Assembly (NCBI GenBank): GCA_900545865.1
Contig: URAN01000013.1
Coordinates: forward strand, 1-60,356
Reading direction: 5' to 3'
DNA: 60,356 nucleotides
Source of the DNA: an uncultured Eubacteriales bacterium
Lineage (GTDB): Bacteria; Bacillota; Clostridia; Monoglobales; Monoglobaceae
The position numbers and the translations under genes were made by a program. Each line of letters opens with the position of its first letter. Position 1 is the first letter of the stretch. The notes below the pieces were generated by a model. That model did no database searches and was not told the DNA's origin. It saw only the letters and a list, made by a program, of their open reading frames with translations. Of this stretch, positions 1-7,519 are shown piece by piece.

Positions 1-7
1 GGGAGAA

Positions 8-46
8 ATAATAAAAATCAGCCCCTTTCTGACTGATTTTTATTAT
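8..46. repeat. inverted repeat before the AraC gene
   Basis: Arms at 8-21 and 33-46 are perfectly complementary over 14 bp around an 11-nt loop. The stem is A/T rich. It ends two bases before the first possible start codon of the AraC gene. It could be a terminator of a gene to the left of the window or an operator for the regulator; the sequence does not decide. Confidence 0.5.
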
Positions 47-48
47 AC

Positions 49-878
49 GTGAAAATTATGAAATGCAACCGAATAAAGTTTGACGGAATAAATCCATTTG
101 ATTTTTCTGTGAATTATATTGAAATTGATTCGAAAGCTCCGGAAAATCAAAACGAGCATCACGTTCATAACGAGTGTGAAATATATTTGAATCTTTCGGG
201 AGATGTTTCATTTGTGGTAGAAGACACTGTCTATCCGATTGTCCCCGGAAGTATAATTATTACAAGGCCGTATGAATATCACCACTGTGTATATCACAGC
301 AATGCTTTGCATAAGCATTATTGGATTTTATTCTCTGCCGATGGAAATGAGGAATACTTGGATATATTTTTTCGGCGCACCCCCGGAGAGCGAAATCTTT
401 TGATTACGCCGCCGGAGCAAACCGAAAAATTAATTTCTGTTGTGGAAAAGTTGATTTGTGATGATTTAACACCTTTTTAAAATATAATTACTTTTTTGAA
501 TTGATTGACCTAATGAACAAGTCGCAGATTAACGAAAACCCAACCGGCAAAAATTTGTCTCCTGATTTGGTCTTTGCCTTACAATATTTCAATCGAAATC
601 TGGCTCTGCCCATTTCAATGTCCGATGTGGCAAGTCTGGCTCACGTCAGTCTGAACACGTTAGAGAGACATTTTATAAAAGCCTTTCATCTGTCACCAAC
701 CGAATATTTAAAGCGCAGACGTTTGGGATTTGCGATGGAACTTTTGCACCACGGTTCAACCGTTTCGGAGGCAAGTTTCGAAAGCGGTTTTACGGATTGT
801 TCGGCATTTATCCACGCTTTTAAAAAACAAGTCGGTACGACTCCTCTGCAATATAAAAAGATGAATTCGAGATTATGA
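49..878 (+). pseudogene. AraC-family regulator, split by a frameshift
   Basis: Two adjacent reading frames together make one AraC-type transcription regulator. Frame one (49-480, GTG start, or ATG at 58) encodes an N-terminal cupin-like sensor domain with an HVHNECEIYLNLSG segment. Frame two continues with a typical C-terminal double helix-turn-helix (about 540-870) containing MSDVASLAHVSLNTLERHF and GFTDCSAFIHAFKKQVG. The second frame is open back to 465. Adding one T to the T5 run at 474-478 would join the frames into ...LTPFLKYNYFFELIDLMNK. No convincing Shine-Dalgarno sequence precedes 49 or 58. It is called broken, but a homopolymer phase switch or an assembly error is possible. Its targets are unknown; no neighbour is clearly its partner. 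Confidence 0.75.
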
Positions 879-914
879 TGAATATTATATCGCATTGTAT
901 TGTGCTTTTAAGCG

Positions 915-1055
915 CTAAATTTTAGCGGATTTGTTCTTTTCCAATCTGTTTATAAGCTCAATCCACTTTTTTGTAAATCGGCTTTTTGTTGTCGTGTTTT
1001 CACCGTTTTTAAAAACACTTTTACATATCGTTTTGCCGCTCTTGTTTTCATTCAT
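915..1055 (-). CDS. small hypothetical protein (46 aa)
   Basis: The ATG at 1055 is preceded by a good AAGGGGG ribosome binding site about 8 nt upstream, which favours it over the longer frame reaching 1142. The product is small and basic (starts MNENKSGKTICKSVFKNGEN, ends WIELINRLEKNKSAKI) with one cysteine and no membrane segment. I do not recognise a family. Small proteins of this style occur around mobile elements in Clostridia, but nothing else here proves that. It lies convergent to the broken AraC gene and downstream of the hpf terminator. Confidence 0.45.
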   Translation of the reverse strand: MNENKSGKTICKSVFKNGENTTTKSRFTKKWIELINRLEKNKSAKI

Positions 1056-1156
1056 ATTGATTAGCCCCCTTTTGCAACAGCTAATACAGTAATATGAATC
1101 TCTGCAAGTCCGATATTCCGACATATTACGCTTTGAGGTCATTATACGCTTATCAA

Positions 1157-1211
1157 AAAATCCCTCGGGGCATAATTGAAATACTTTTCATATCTGCCCC
1201 AAAGGGATTTT
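1157..1211 (-). terminator. terminator after hpf, probably bidirectional
   Basis: Arms AAAATCCCTCGGGGCA (1157-1172) and the complement at 1195-1211 form a long stem with a small internal mismatch. The loop contains a second short hairpin (TGAAA/TTTCA). Read on the minus strand the stem is followed by TTTTTT, as expected for an intrinsic terminator of hpf. Confidence 0.65.
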
Positions 1212-1292
1212 ACATATTATTTTTTATTTTAATGGCCGTGAATCATTTAAATTCAAGTATTATCCGCTTTTATACGGCTTTCGGGCTGTCTG

Positions 1293-1826
1293 TTAATCCG
1301 CCTCTATCAATGCATAGTTGCCGTCTTTTCTGCGATATACGATATTGGTATCACCGCTGTCAGGATTTGTGAAAATAAAGAAATCGTGACCGAGCATATT
1401 CATCTGAAGGATTGCCTCCTCTGTCATCATCGGCTTTGCGGAAACCCTCTTTACCTTAATGATTTTAAACTCGTCTTTATCCTCTTTTACATCATCACCG
1501 CCGAGCGAAACCTCATAGTTTTCGAGCACGTCATCGCGCAGGCGTTTAGCAAGTTTTGTCTTATTCTTGCGGATTTGTCTGTCAATATTCGAAAGACACA
1601 TATCCACCGCAGTAAGCAAATCTCTGTTCCTCGCCTCAGAACGAATGATGAATCCCTTGTAGTCAAAGGTTATCTCGACAATCATATATTCTCTCTGTTC
1701 GGAAACGCGAATTTTGCATTCGTTGTCATCCGAAAAGAACTTATCGAGCTTTTTAACCTTGTCAATAATCTTGTCCTTGCTCGAATTTGCCAATTCAACC
1801 TGTTTGCATAAAATGTTGTAAGTCAT
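1293..1826 (-). CDS. hpf: ribosome hibernation promoting factor, long form
   Basis: 177-residue long HPF. The N-terminal ~100 residues are the S30AE/RaiA fold that binds the decoding region of the 30S subunit (YNILCKQVELANSSKDKIIDKV; RSEARNRDLLTAVDMCLSNIDRQIRKNK). The C-terminal ~60 residues (EFKIIKVKRVSAKPMMTEEAILQMNMLGHDFFIF) are the dimerisation domain that pairs two ribosomes into inactive 100S dimers. Start chosen at ATG 1826 because AGGAGG sits 8 nt upstream; the frame stays open to 1955 but that extension has no homology. It is transcribed alone from a strong promoter at 1927-1955 and its mRNA starts in an inverted repeat. Confidence 0.95.
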   Translation of the reverse strand: MTYNILCKQVELANSSKDKIIDKVKKLDKFFSDDNECKIRVSEQREYMIVEITFDYKGFIIRSEARNRDLLTAVDMCLSNIDRQIRKNKTKLAKRLRDDVLENYEVSLGGDDVKEDKDEFKIIKVKRVSAKPMMTEEAILQMNMLGHDFFIFTNPDSGDTNIVYRRKDGNYALIEAD

Positions 1827-1863
1827 ACCAATGCCTCCTGTCATGTGTGTATAAAAATTTACC

Positions 1864-1922
1864 TTAGCAAACGTTGGTACAAAAACGAAATTTACTTCGC
1901 TTTTCCCGTTTCTGTTTGCTAA
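1864..1922 (-). promoter_or_regulatory. 5'-end stem in the hpf leader
   Basis: TTAGCAAAC (1864-1872) and GTTTGCTAA (1914-1922) are perfect complements. With a start of transcription about 7 nt after the -10 box, the hpf mRNA would begin inside the right arm, so the transcript would carry a stem at its very 5' end. Likely roles are mRNA stabilisation or start-site control; this is inference. Confidence 0.5.
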
Positions 1923-1926
1923 ATTA

Positions 1927-1955
1927 ATTATACAACATAATTTTGAAAATTGCAA
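1927..1955 (-). promoter_or_regulatory. hpf promoter
   Basis: On the minus strand TTGCAA (1950-1955) and TATAAT (1927-1932) are separated by exactly 17 bp, a housekeeping sigma-A type promoter. The leader to the hpf start is about 95 nt. Confidence 0.7.
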
Positions 1956-2015
1956 GTCTTTTTATAAAAATTTAACAATATTTTTACAACAGGTTCGCAA
2001 ATCCCCAAAGCCGTT

Positions 2016-2453
2016 CTATATCATATAATCATTTGCCGCCATTTCACGGTTCATATCCAATAAATCCTGTAGGGTTATACCATCGAGATAATCGCATATC
2101 GTTTTGTATAATCCTTGCCACAGCGGCAAAGTCATACAATCGTGCGCACGTTCGCACTCAACGGGGTTCTGTTCGGCACAGGCAACGGGCGCAAGACTTC
2201 CCTCGGTGATTCTCAGTATATCGCCCACCGTATAATTTGACGGTTCTTTGGCAAGCATATATCCGCCCTGATAGCCACGATTTGTTTTAAGCATTCCCGA
2301 CTTGTTGAGCATGGGTACAATCTGTTCGAGATATTTTTTTGATACCTCCTGGCGCTTTGCAATATCTTTAAGCGCAACATATTCACCGTTTTTATGCTCG
2401 GCAAGGTCCAAAAGCATTCGTATTGCATAACGTCCTTTTGTTGATATTTTCAC
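2016..2453 (-). CDS. Rrf2-family transcription regulator
   Basis: 145-residue Rrf2/IscR-type repressor. The start KISTKGRYAIRMLLDLA and the winged helix with VSKKYLEQIVPML and NRGYQGGYMLA are family hallmarks. Cysteines at about 92, 100 and 106 (ACAEQNPVECERAHDC) sit where IscR-type members bind a [2Fe-2S] cluster, with another at 120, so it may sense iron-sulphur or redox state. Start is GTG at 2453 by family alignment; the two nearby ATGs are out of frame. No cysteine desulfurase follows, unlike iscR operons. A palindrome over its own promoter suggests autoregulation. It is divergent from a small CLGC redox protein which it may also control. Confidence 0.9.
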   Translation of the reverse strand: MKISTKGRYAIRMLLDLAEHKNGEYVALKDIAKRQEVSKKYLEQIVPMLNKSGMLKTNRGYQGGYMLAKEPSNYTVGDILRITEGSLAPVACAEQNPVECERAHDCMTLPLWQGLYKTICDYLDGITLQDLLDMNREMAANDYMI

Positions 2454-2491
2454 ATCATTTCAGCTCTCTTTCAATATATATAAAACCTTAT

Positions 2492-2525
2492 CTACTATAA
2501 TAACATAGTTTTAGTAGGTTTTCAA
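2492..2525 (-). promoter_or_regulatory. Rrf2 gene promoter with overlapping palindrome
   Basis: TTGAAA (2520-2525) and TATTAT (2497-2502) lie 17 bp apart on the minus strand. CTACTA (2492-2497) and TAGTAG (2512-2517) form a dyad that overlaps the -10 box and spacer. This is the position expected for an autorepressor operator; assignment to this regulator is inference. Confidence 0.6.
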
Positions 2526-2627
2526 GTCTCTTTTTTCGTCTTTTTGCCCGATTTTCTTGATAAAATACGGCGAGAATTTGATTTTCCGTTAAATTTGCAC
2601 AAAAAAGCAAAATTCCAAATAAAAAAC

Positions 2628-2656
2628 TTGAATTTTTTTCGATAATAAGCTATAAT
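2628..2656 (+). promoter_or_regulatory. promoter of the DUF1858 gene
   Basis: TTGAAT (2628-2633) and TATAAT (2651-2656) with a 17-bp spacer, about 95 nt before the start codon. A short imperfect hairpin (TATCTCGG/CCGAAGATA) lies in the leader. Confidence 0.6.
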
Positions 2657-2752
2657 AATAAATGGAGTTCGTTATATGTCGCAATTTATTCGGTATATCT
2701 CGGATTTTGCCGAAGATACGGCATTATAATTCTATGAAAGGCGGTAATTTTT

Positions 2753-2956
2753 ATGGCACAAATTACAAAAGATACAATTATTATGGATGTACTGGCTATT
2801 GACCCCGGCACCGCAGAATTCTTTTTCGAAATAGGAATGCATTGTTTGGGTTGTCCGTCCGCATCGGGCGAGAGCATTGAACAGGCGGCCGCTGTACACG
2901 GTGTTGACGCAGACGCGCTTGTTGAAAAAATCAACGCATATCTCGCAAGCAAATAA
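2753..2956 (+). CDS. DUF1858 redox-disulfide domain protein
   Basis: 67-residue protein of the DUF1858 type, the small domain found beside hybrid-cluster (prismane) proteins. It has the fold signature IDPGTAEFFFEIGMHCLGCPSASGESIEQAA with a CxxC pair at residues 31 and 34 that could form a redox disulfide or bind metal. Start ATG 2753 follows AAAGGCGG. It is monocistronic, and no hybrid-cluster protein gene lies in the window. It is divergent from the Rrf2 regulator, which suggests a redox or nitrosative stress role; that is inference. Confidence 0.85.
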   Translation: MAQITKDTIIMDVLAIDPGTAEFFFEIGMHCLGCPSASGESIEQAAAVHGVDADALVEKINAYLASK

Positions 2957-3062
2957 TTTTGCGTGCGCTGACCTCTGCCGAAACTCAAACGTACTACACT
3001 TGACCGTTTCAGCTTAGGTTTTTACAAAAACATTAAATTTTAAAAAAATTTGAAATAAACAC

Positions 3063-3091
3063 TTGACAAATCAGCGGCAATATTATATAAT
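3063..3091 (+). promoter_or_regulatory. promoter of yceD-rpmF
   Basis: Consensus TTGACA (3063-3068) and TATAAT (3086-3091) separated by 17 bp, about 70 nt before the yceD start. Confidence 0.8.
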
Positions 3092-3159
3092 AGTTGCCGT
3101 CTGTTTGTTATGTTGTATGATTCAATATTGTACAGACGGATACTGAACGGAGGTTTTAT

Positions 3160-3663
3160 ATGAAGCTCAATCTTTTGCCCATACTTAACTTTGACGGCAA
3201 AAAAATTCATATCGATGAGAAAGTTTCTGTTTCTCCGCGTCACGATGATACTTTTAAAATCTGTTCGCCCGTTGAATTTGACGGCACGGTTCAAAACGTT
3301 GGCGGCACAATTGAGCTTTGCGGCACTGCCGCGGCTTGGCTTAACCTAATCTGTGACCGCTGCGGCGAGGAGTATGAAACGACTCTTCGGTTTCCGATAA
3401 ACGAAAGGTTTAAAAAAGCCGATGAATTTTCGGACGTTGACGACAACCCCGATATTTCAATGCTTGAGGGTACATCGATTGACCTTGACGAGATTATTTA
3501 TACGAATCTGTTCCTTAATCTGCCGTCAAAACAACTGTGCAGTGATGATTGCAAAGGTTTGTGTCCGATATGCGGAGGCAACCTTAACAAGACCGACTGC
3601 GGATGCAAGAGCGACACAACCGACCCACGGTTCGACATTCTTGACAATCTGCTCGGAAAGTAA
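3160..3663 (+). CDS. yceD: YceD family protein (DUF177)
   Basis: 167-residue YceD/DUF177 protein, the conserved partner encoded directly before ribosomal protein L32 and linked in other bacteria to 23S rRNA accumulation and large-subunit assembly. Visible features are CDRCGEEYETTLRFPI, the conserved acidic IDLDEIIYTNLFLNLPSKQLC segment and a cysteine pattern (CDRC, CKGLCPICG, CGC) that could bind zinc. Start ATG follows CGGAGG. The gene is 76 bp upstream of rpmF under the same promoter. Confidence 0.92.
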   Translation: MKLNLLPILNFDGKKIHIDEKVSVSPRHDDTFKICSPVEFDGTVQNVGGTIELCGTAAAWLNLICDRCGEEYETTLRFPINERFKKADEFSDVDDNPDISMLEGTSIDLDEIIYTNLFLNLPSKQLCSDDCKGLCPICGGNLNKTDCGCKSDTTDPRFDILDNLLGK

Positions 3664-3739
3664 GTAGAATATGCAAGGTTCGCCTTGTTGCGGGTTTCCC
3701 GTTATATTTAGTAATTATGAGAAAGAGGTGTATTACATT

Positions 3740-3919
3740 ATGGCAGTTCCAAAGAGAAAAACATCAAAAGCCAGAAGAGATAAAAGGAGAGCTAATTGGA
3801 AGCTTTCTGTACCGGGAATGGTAAAGTGTCCTTCCTGCGGTGAGTTCAAAATGCCTCACAGAGCTTGCAGAGCTTGCGGTTCTTACAAGGGCAAAGAGGT
3901 TATTTCGGTTGAGGCGTAA
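3740..3919 (+). CDS. rpmF: 50S ribosomal protein L32
   Basis: 59-residue bL32 of the zinc-binding type: MAVPKRKTSKARRDKRRANW followed by CPSCGEFKMPHRACRACGSYKG, with two CxxC pairs. Start ATG 3740 has AAAGAGGTG 9 nt upstream; an in-frame extension to 3671 is not conserved. The Cys-containing form suggests that zinc-independent paralogues would be found elsewhere if zinc limitation matters. It is co-transcribed with yceD and followed by a strong terminator. Confidence 0.97.
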   Translation: MAVPKRKTSKARRDKRRANWKLSVPGMVKCPSCGEFKMPHRACRACGSYKGKEVISVEA

Positions 3920-3959
3920 TGCCTTTATGAAATAATTTTCGGCTTTTAATGCATTATTG

Positions 3960-3992
3960 CGGCAAGGTGTTAATACCTTGCCGTTCTTTTTT
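3960..3992 (+). terminator. terminator of the rpmF operon
   Basis: CGGCAAGGT (3960-3968) and ACCTTGCCG (3975-3983) form a perfect 9-bp stem with a 6-nt loop, followed by TTCTTTTTT. Confidence 0.92.
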
Positions 3993-4005
3993 ATGCATTT
4001 TTTAC

Positions 4006-4034
4006 TTGTAATCATAACAACTTTATGATATAAT
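4006..4034 (+). promoter_or_regulatory. promoter of the DUF512-der-plsY-gpsA operon
   Basis: TTGTAA (4006-4011) and TATAAT (4029-4034) separated by 17 bp. It is the only clear promoter before the four-gene run that follows. Confidence 0.6.
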
Positions 4035-4107
4035 TATAATGTTGTATTATGCGTATAAGGTTTTATGTATGATACAAAATTCAGATATGAATCGGAGGTA
4101 ATTGCCT

Positions 4108-5397
4108 GTGTCCGCAAGAATTGCGCACGTTGAACAAGACAGTCTCGCCGAGCTTGCCGGGCTGGCGGAAAACGACATAATACTCAGCATCAACGAGATT
4201 GAGATACATGATTACCTCGATTATATGTATGCGTCATGCGCCGAATCGGTCAATATCACATACAAAAGAAGCGGCGAAGATTATGAGGTTATCATCGACA
4301 ACGATGACTTTGAACCGCTCGGCATCACGTTTGCCACCTTGCTCATTGATGAACCGATGTCATGCCGAAACAAATGTGTGTTCTGTTTCATCGACCAGCT
4401 TCCCAAAGGAATGCGCGAAACGTGCTATTTTAAAGATGATGACTATCGTCTATCCTTCCTTCAGGGGAACTATGTCACCATGACGAATATGACTGACGAT
4501 GATGTCAAAAGGCTCGTTCGATACAACATTCCGCGCATAAACATCTCTGTTCACACAACCAATCCCGAACTCAGATGCAAGATGCTCAATAACAGGTTTG
4601 CCGGAAAGATTAACGAGTACCTGAAAATCTTAGCGGACGGCGGTCTGAACATCAATGCTCAAATCGTGCTTTGTCCGAATTATAATGACGGCGCCGAGCT
4701 TGACCGCACCATATCCGACATTGCGGCTTTGGGTGACAGCGTTGAAAGCGTATCGATAGTTCCGGTCGGCTTATCCGATTTTCGAAAAGGGCTTGCCGAT
4801 TTAACAGGTTTTGATCCTACCTCTGCTGCCGCCGTAATAGAACAGGTTTCAAAATGGCAAAAGAAATTCCGCCGAGAGAGAGACACGGGGCTTATATACC
4901 TGTCCGATGAATTCTATCTCAAAGCGAATATACCTTTTCCCGATTACTCGGAGTATGACGGCTTTCCGCAGATTGAAAACGGCGTTGGTATGTGTGCGTC
5001 ACTGATAAACGAATTTGACGAGGCGTGTGACGGAACAGCCGCGGAACTCGTTCCGAAACGCCGCAAAACGATTGCGACCGGATTGGCGGCATACACCGTG
5101 CTGAAATCTCTGACGGATAAGCTCGGCGGAGATATGATTAAAATTATTCCGATTAAAAACGATTTTTTCGGACACAATATAACGGTCACGGGGCTTTTAA
5201 CGGGAACGGACATCATCAACCAGCTGAAAGGCATCGACCTCGGCGAGGAACTGTTGCTATCCTCTGCTATGCTGAGGCACGGCGAACAGGTCTTGCTCGA
5301 TGATATGACCGTTGATGATATACGCCGCGAACTTAACATAGACATAACGATTGTCGAAAGTGACGGCTATGAATTGCTCAATGCGATTTTGGCGTAA
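4108..5397 (+). CDS. DUF512 radical SAM protein with PDZ domain
   Basis: 429-residue DUF512-family iron-sulphur protein. Residues 1-60 form a PDZ-like domain (AELAGLAENDIILSINE). A radical-SAM-type cysteine motif, CRNKCVFCFIDQLPKG, follows near residue 90, then a barrel region and the C-terminal DUF512 part (TGLAAYTVLKSLTDKLGG, FFGHNITVTGLLTG). The reaction is not known for the family. Two starts are possible: TTG 4102 is only 2 nt from the GGAGG sequence, so GTG 4108 with 9-nt spacing is preferred. It heads an operon with der, plsY and gpsA, an arrangement common in Clostridia, which hints at a role in membrane or ribosome biogenesis; that is inference. Confidence 0.88.
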   Translation: MSARIAHVEQDSLAELAGLAENDIILSINEIEIHDYLDYMYASCAESVNITYKRSGEDYEVIIDNDDFEPLGITFATLLIDEPMSCRNKCVFCFIDQLPKGMRETCYFKDDDYRLSFLQGNYVTMTNMTDDDVKRLVRYNIPRINISVHTTNPELRCKMLNNRFAGKINEYLKILADGGLNINAQIVLCPNYNDGAELDRTISDIAALGDSVESVSIVPVGLSDFRKGLADLTGFDPTSAAAVIEQVSKWQKKFRRERDTGLIYLSDEFYLKANIPFPDYSEYDGFPQIENGVGMCASLINEFDEACDGTAAELVPKRRKTIATGLAAYTVLKSLTDKLGGDMIKIIPIKNDFFGHNITVTGLLTGTDIINQLKGIDLGEELLLSSAMLRHGEQVLLDDMTVDDIRRELNIDITIVESDGYELLNAILA

Positions 5398-5485
5398 AAA
5401 AGTGAAATTAGAATTTCGCCGCACGTAACTGCTTTGCGGCGGAGTTCCACCATATAATAATTTGACAGAAAGGCAGTGATTAACT

Positions 5486-6805
5486 GTGAAACCGATAGTT
5501 GCCATTGTTGGCAGACCGAATGTCGGCAAATCAACACTCTTTAATAAAATAACCGGAAAGCGCATATCTATCGTTGAGGACACCCCCGGAATAACGCGCG
5601 ACCGCATCTATGCCGATGCGGAATGGACAGGACGGGAATTCACCCTTATTGACACAGGCGGAATCGAGCCGTCATCAAAAGACGTAATCTTGTCGCAAAT
5701 GCGAAGCCAAGCAAACCTTGCCGTTGACATGGCTGACGTTATTCTCTTTATGGTCAACATAAAAGAGGGTATGACCGCCGCCGACAACGAAGTTGCGGCG
5801 ATGCTGCGCAAATGCGGAAAACCCGTCATTCCCGTATGCAACAAGGTTGACACACCGGGTAATCCGCCGATGGAATTATACGAATTTTACAATCTCGGAA
5901 TGGGCGAGCCTTTTGCGATTTCATCGGTACACGGTCTGGGTGTCGGCGACCTGTTGGACGAGGTTGTTTCACTCTTTCCTGAGGATTCCGCCGATTCCGA
6001 GGACGATGACGCAATCAAAGTTGCAATAATCGGAAAGCCGAACGCGGGAAAATCATCATTGATAAACCGCATTTTGGGCGAAAATCGTGTTATTGTCAGC
6101 GACATCGCCGGCACAACGCGCGATGCAATCGACAGCACATATATTCGCGGCAACAAAAAATATATTTTGATTGACACGGCAGGAATGCGCAAACGCGGCA
6201 AAATCGATGAGAACGTTGAACGTTACAGCGTTGTCCGCGCTCTTGCCGCCGTTGAGCGCGCAGACGCGTGTGTAATTATGGTTGACGCCAACGAGGGCGT
6301 AACCGAACAGGACACCAAGATTGCCGGTTATGCGCACGATCAGGGCAAGGCAAGCATAATAGCCGTGAATAAGTGGGATTTGATTGAAAAAGAAACCAAC
6401 ACGATGAAAAACTTTAAAATGCGCGTAAAAGAGGGTTTTAACTTTATGATGTATGCCCCCTCGGTGTTTATCTCGGCAAAGACGGGTCAGAGAGTAGATA
6501 CTCTTTTTGATATGATAGACTCTGCCGTTGCGGAAAACACAAAGAGAATATCAACAGGCGTTTTAAACGATGTTATAAACGAAGCCATCGCAATGGTACA
6601 GCCGCCGTCCGACAAGGGCAAGCGTCTCAAAATTTATTATGCGACACAGGCGTCCGTAAAGCCGCCGACATTCGTTCTGTTCGTGAACAACGCCGAACTT
6701 GCACACTATTCATATGTCAGGTATCTCGAAAACCAACTTAGAGCAAAGTTTGGCTTTGAGGGAACGCCGATTAAATTTATCATACGCGAAAAAACAAAAA
6801 AGTAA
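5486..6805 (+). CDS. der: ribosome biogenesis GTPase Der
   Basis: 439-residue Der (EngA), a double GTPase needed for 50S subunit assembly. Domain one has GRPNVGKST near residue 8, DTPGITRDR and NKVD; domain two has GKPNAGKSS near 180, DTAGMRKRGK and NKWD; the C-terminal ~90 residues form the KH-like domain ending in GTPIKFIIREK. All G motifs are intact and the length is standard. Start is GTG with AGAAAGG about 12 nt upstream. It sits 88 bp after the DUF512 gene and 30 bp before plsY. Confidence 0.97.
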   Translation: MKPIVAIVGRPNVGKSTLFNKITGKRISIVEDTPGITRDRIYADAEWTGREFTLIDTGGIEPSSKDVILSQMRSQANLAVDMADVILFMVNIKEGMTAADNEVAAMLRKCGKPVIPVCNKVDTPGNPPMELYEFYNLGMGEPFAISSVHGLGVGDLLDEVVSLFPEDSADSEDDDAIKVAIIGKPNAGKSSLINRILGENRVIVSDIAGTTRDAIDSTYIRGNKKYILIDTAGMRKRGKIDENVERYSVVRALAAVERADACVIMVDANEGVTEQDTKIAGYAHDQGKASIIAVNKWDLIEKETNTMKNFKMRVKEGFNFMMYAPSVFISAKTGQRVDTLFDMIDSAVAENTKRISTGVLNDVINEAIAMVQPPSDKGKRLKIYYATQASVKPPTFVLFVNNAELAHYSYVRYLENQLRAKFGFEGTPIKFIIREKTKK

Positions 6806-6835
6806 CTTAAATATACAGAAAGGACAGCTTGTATT

Positions 6836-7462
6836 ATGAGTACTGAATTTTTGATAATGGCTTTTATCGCAGTCATATCCTATTTTATAGGCAGCATAAG
6901 CACCGCCATACTTGTCGGAAAAATTTTGGGCGGCGATGATATTCGCAGCCACGGCAGCGGAAACGCGGGCGCAACGAACGCCCTTCGTACATACGGAAAA
7001 GCGGCAGCGGCATATGTAACCATCGGCGATTGTCTTAAAACATCGATTTGCTGTGTTATCGGCATTATCGCCGCACACATCACACCGCTCGGCGCGGAAA
7101 ACGTAAAACTCGGCATATACGCCGCCGGAGTCGGCGCGGTTATCGGTCACAACTTCCCGATTTACTTCGGTTTTAAAGGCGGAAAGGGCATTTTGGTATC
7201 AATTACCGCGTTTATATTTGCCAACCCCCTTGTTGGCTTGACAATCCTTGCAATATGCCTTGTCGTCATCGTGCTTACCAAATACGTATCTCTCGGAAGC
7301 ATTCTCGGCGCGGTACTGTTCATCGTATATGCGCTTATATTCAGACGTTCGGATTCGGCATATATGATATTTGCGTTCACCCTGTCGCTTATCGCGCTCT
7401 TTAAACACCGTGCGAACATCTCAAGGCTTATCCACGGAACGGAACGCAAAATAGGCTCTTAA
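6836..7462 (+). CDS. plsY: acyl-phosphate glycerol-3-phosphate acyltransferase
   Basis: 208-residue membrane enzyme that transfers an acyl group from acyl phosphate to the sn-1 position of glycerol 3-phosphate, the first step of phospholipid synthesis. Hallmarks are the first segment YFIGSISTAILVGK, the GSGNAGATNALRTYGK motif, the GHNFPIYFGFKGGKG motif and about five hydrophobic segments. It stands directly before gpsA, which supplies its glycerol 3-phosphate substrate. Confidence 0.96.
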   Translation: MSTEFLIMAFIAVISYFIGSISTAILVGKILGGDDIRSHGSGNAGATNALRTYGKAAAAYVTIGDCLKTSICCVIGIIAAHITPLGAENVKLGIYAAGVGAVIGHNFPIYFGFKGGKGILVSITAFIFANPLVGLTILAICLVVIVLTKYVSLGSILGAVLFIVYALIFRRSDSAYMIFAFTLSLIALFKHRANISRLIHGTERKIGS

Positions 7463-7519
7463 TTTAAAACGGATTATTAACTGTTTATATATAAATAAAT
7501 CGAAAGGACGGAATTTTAT

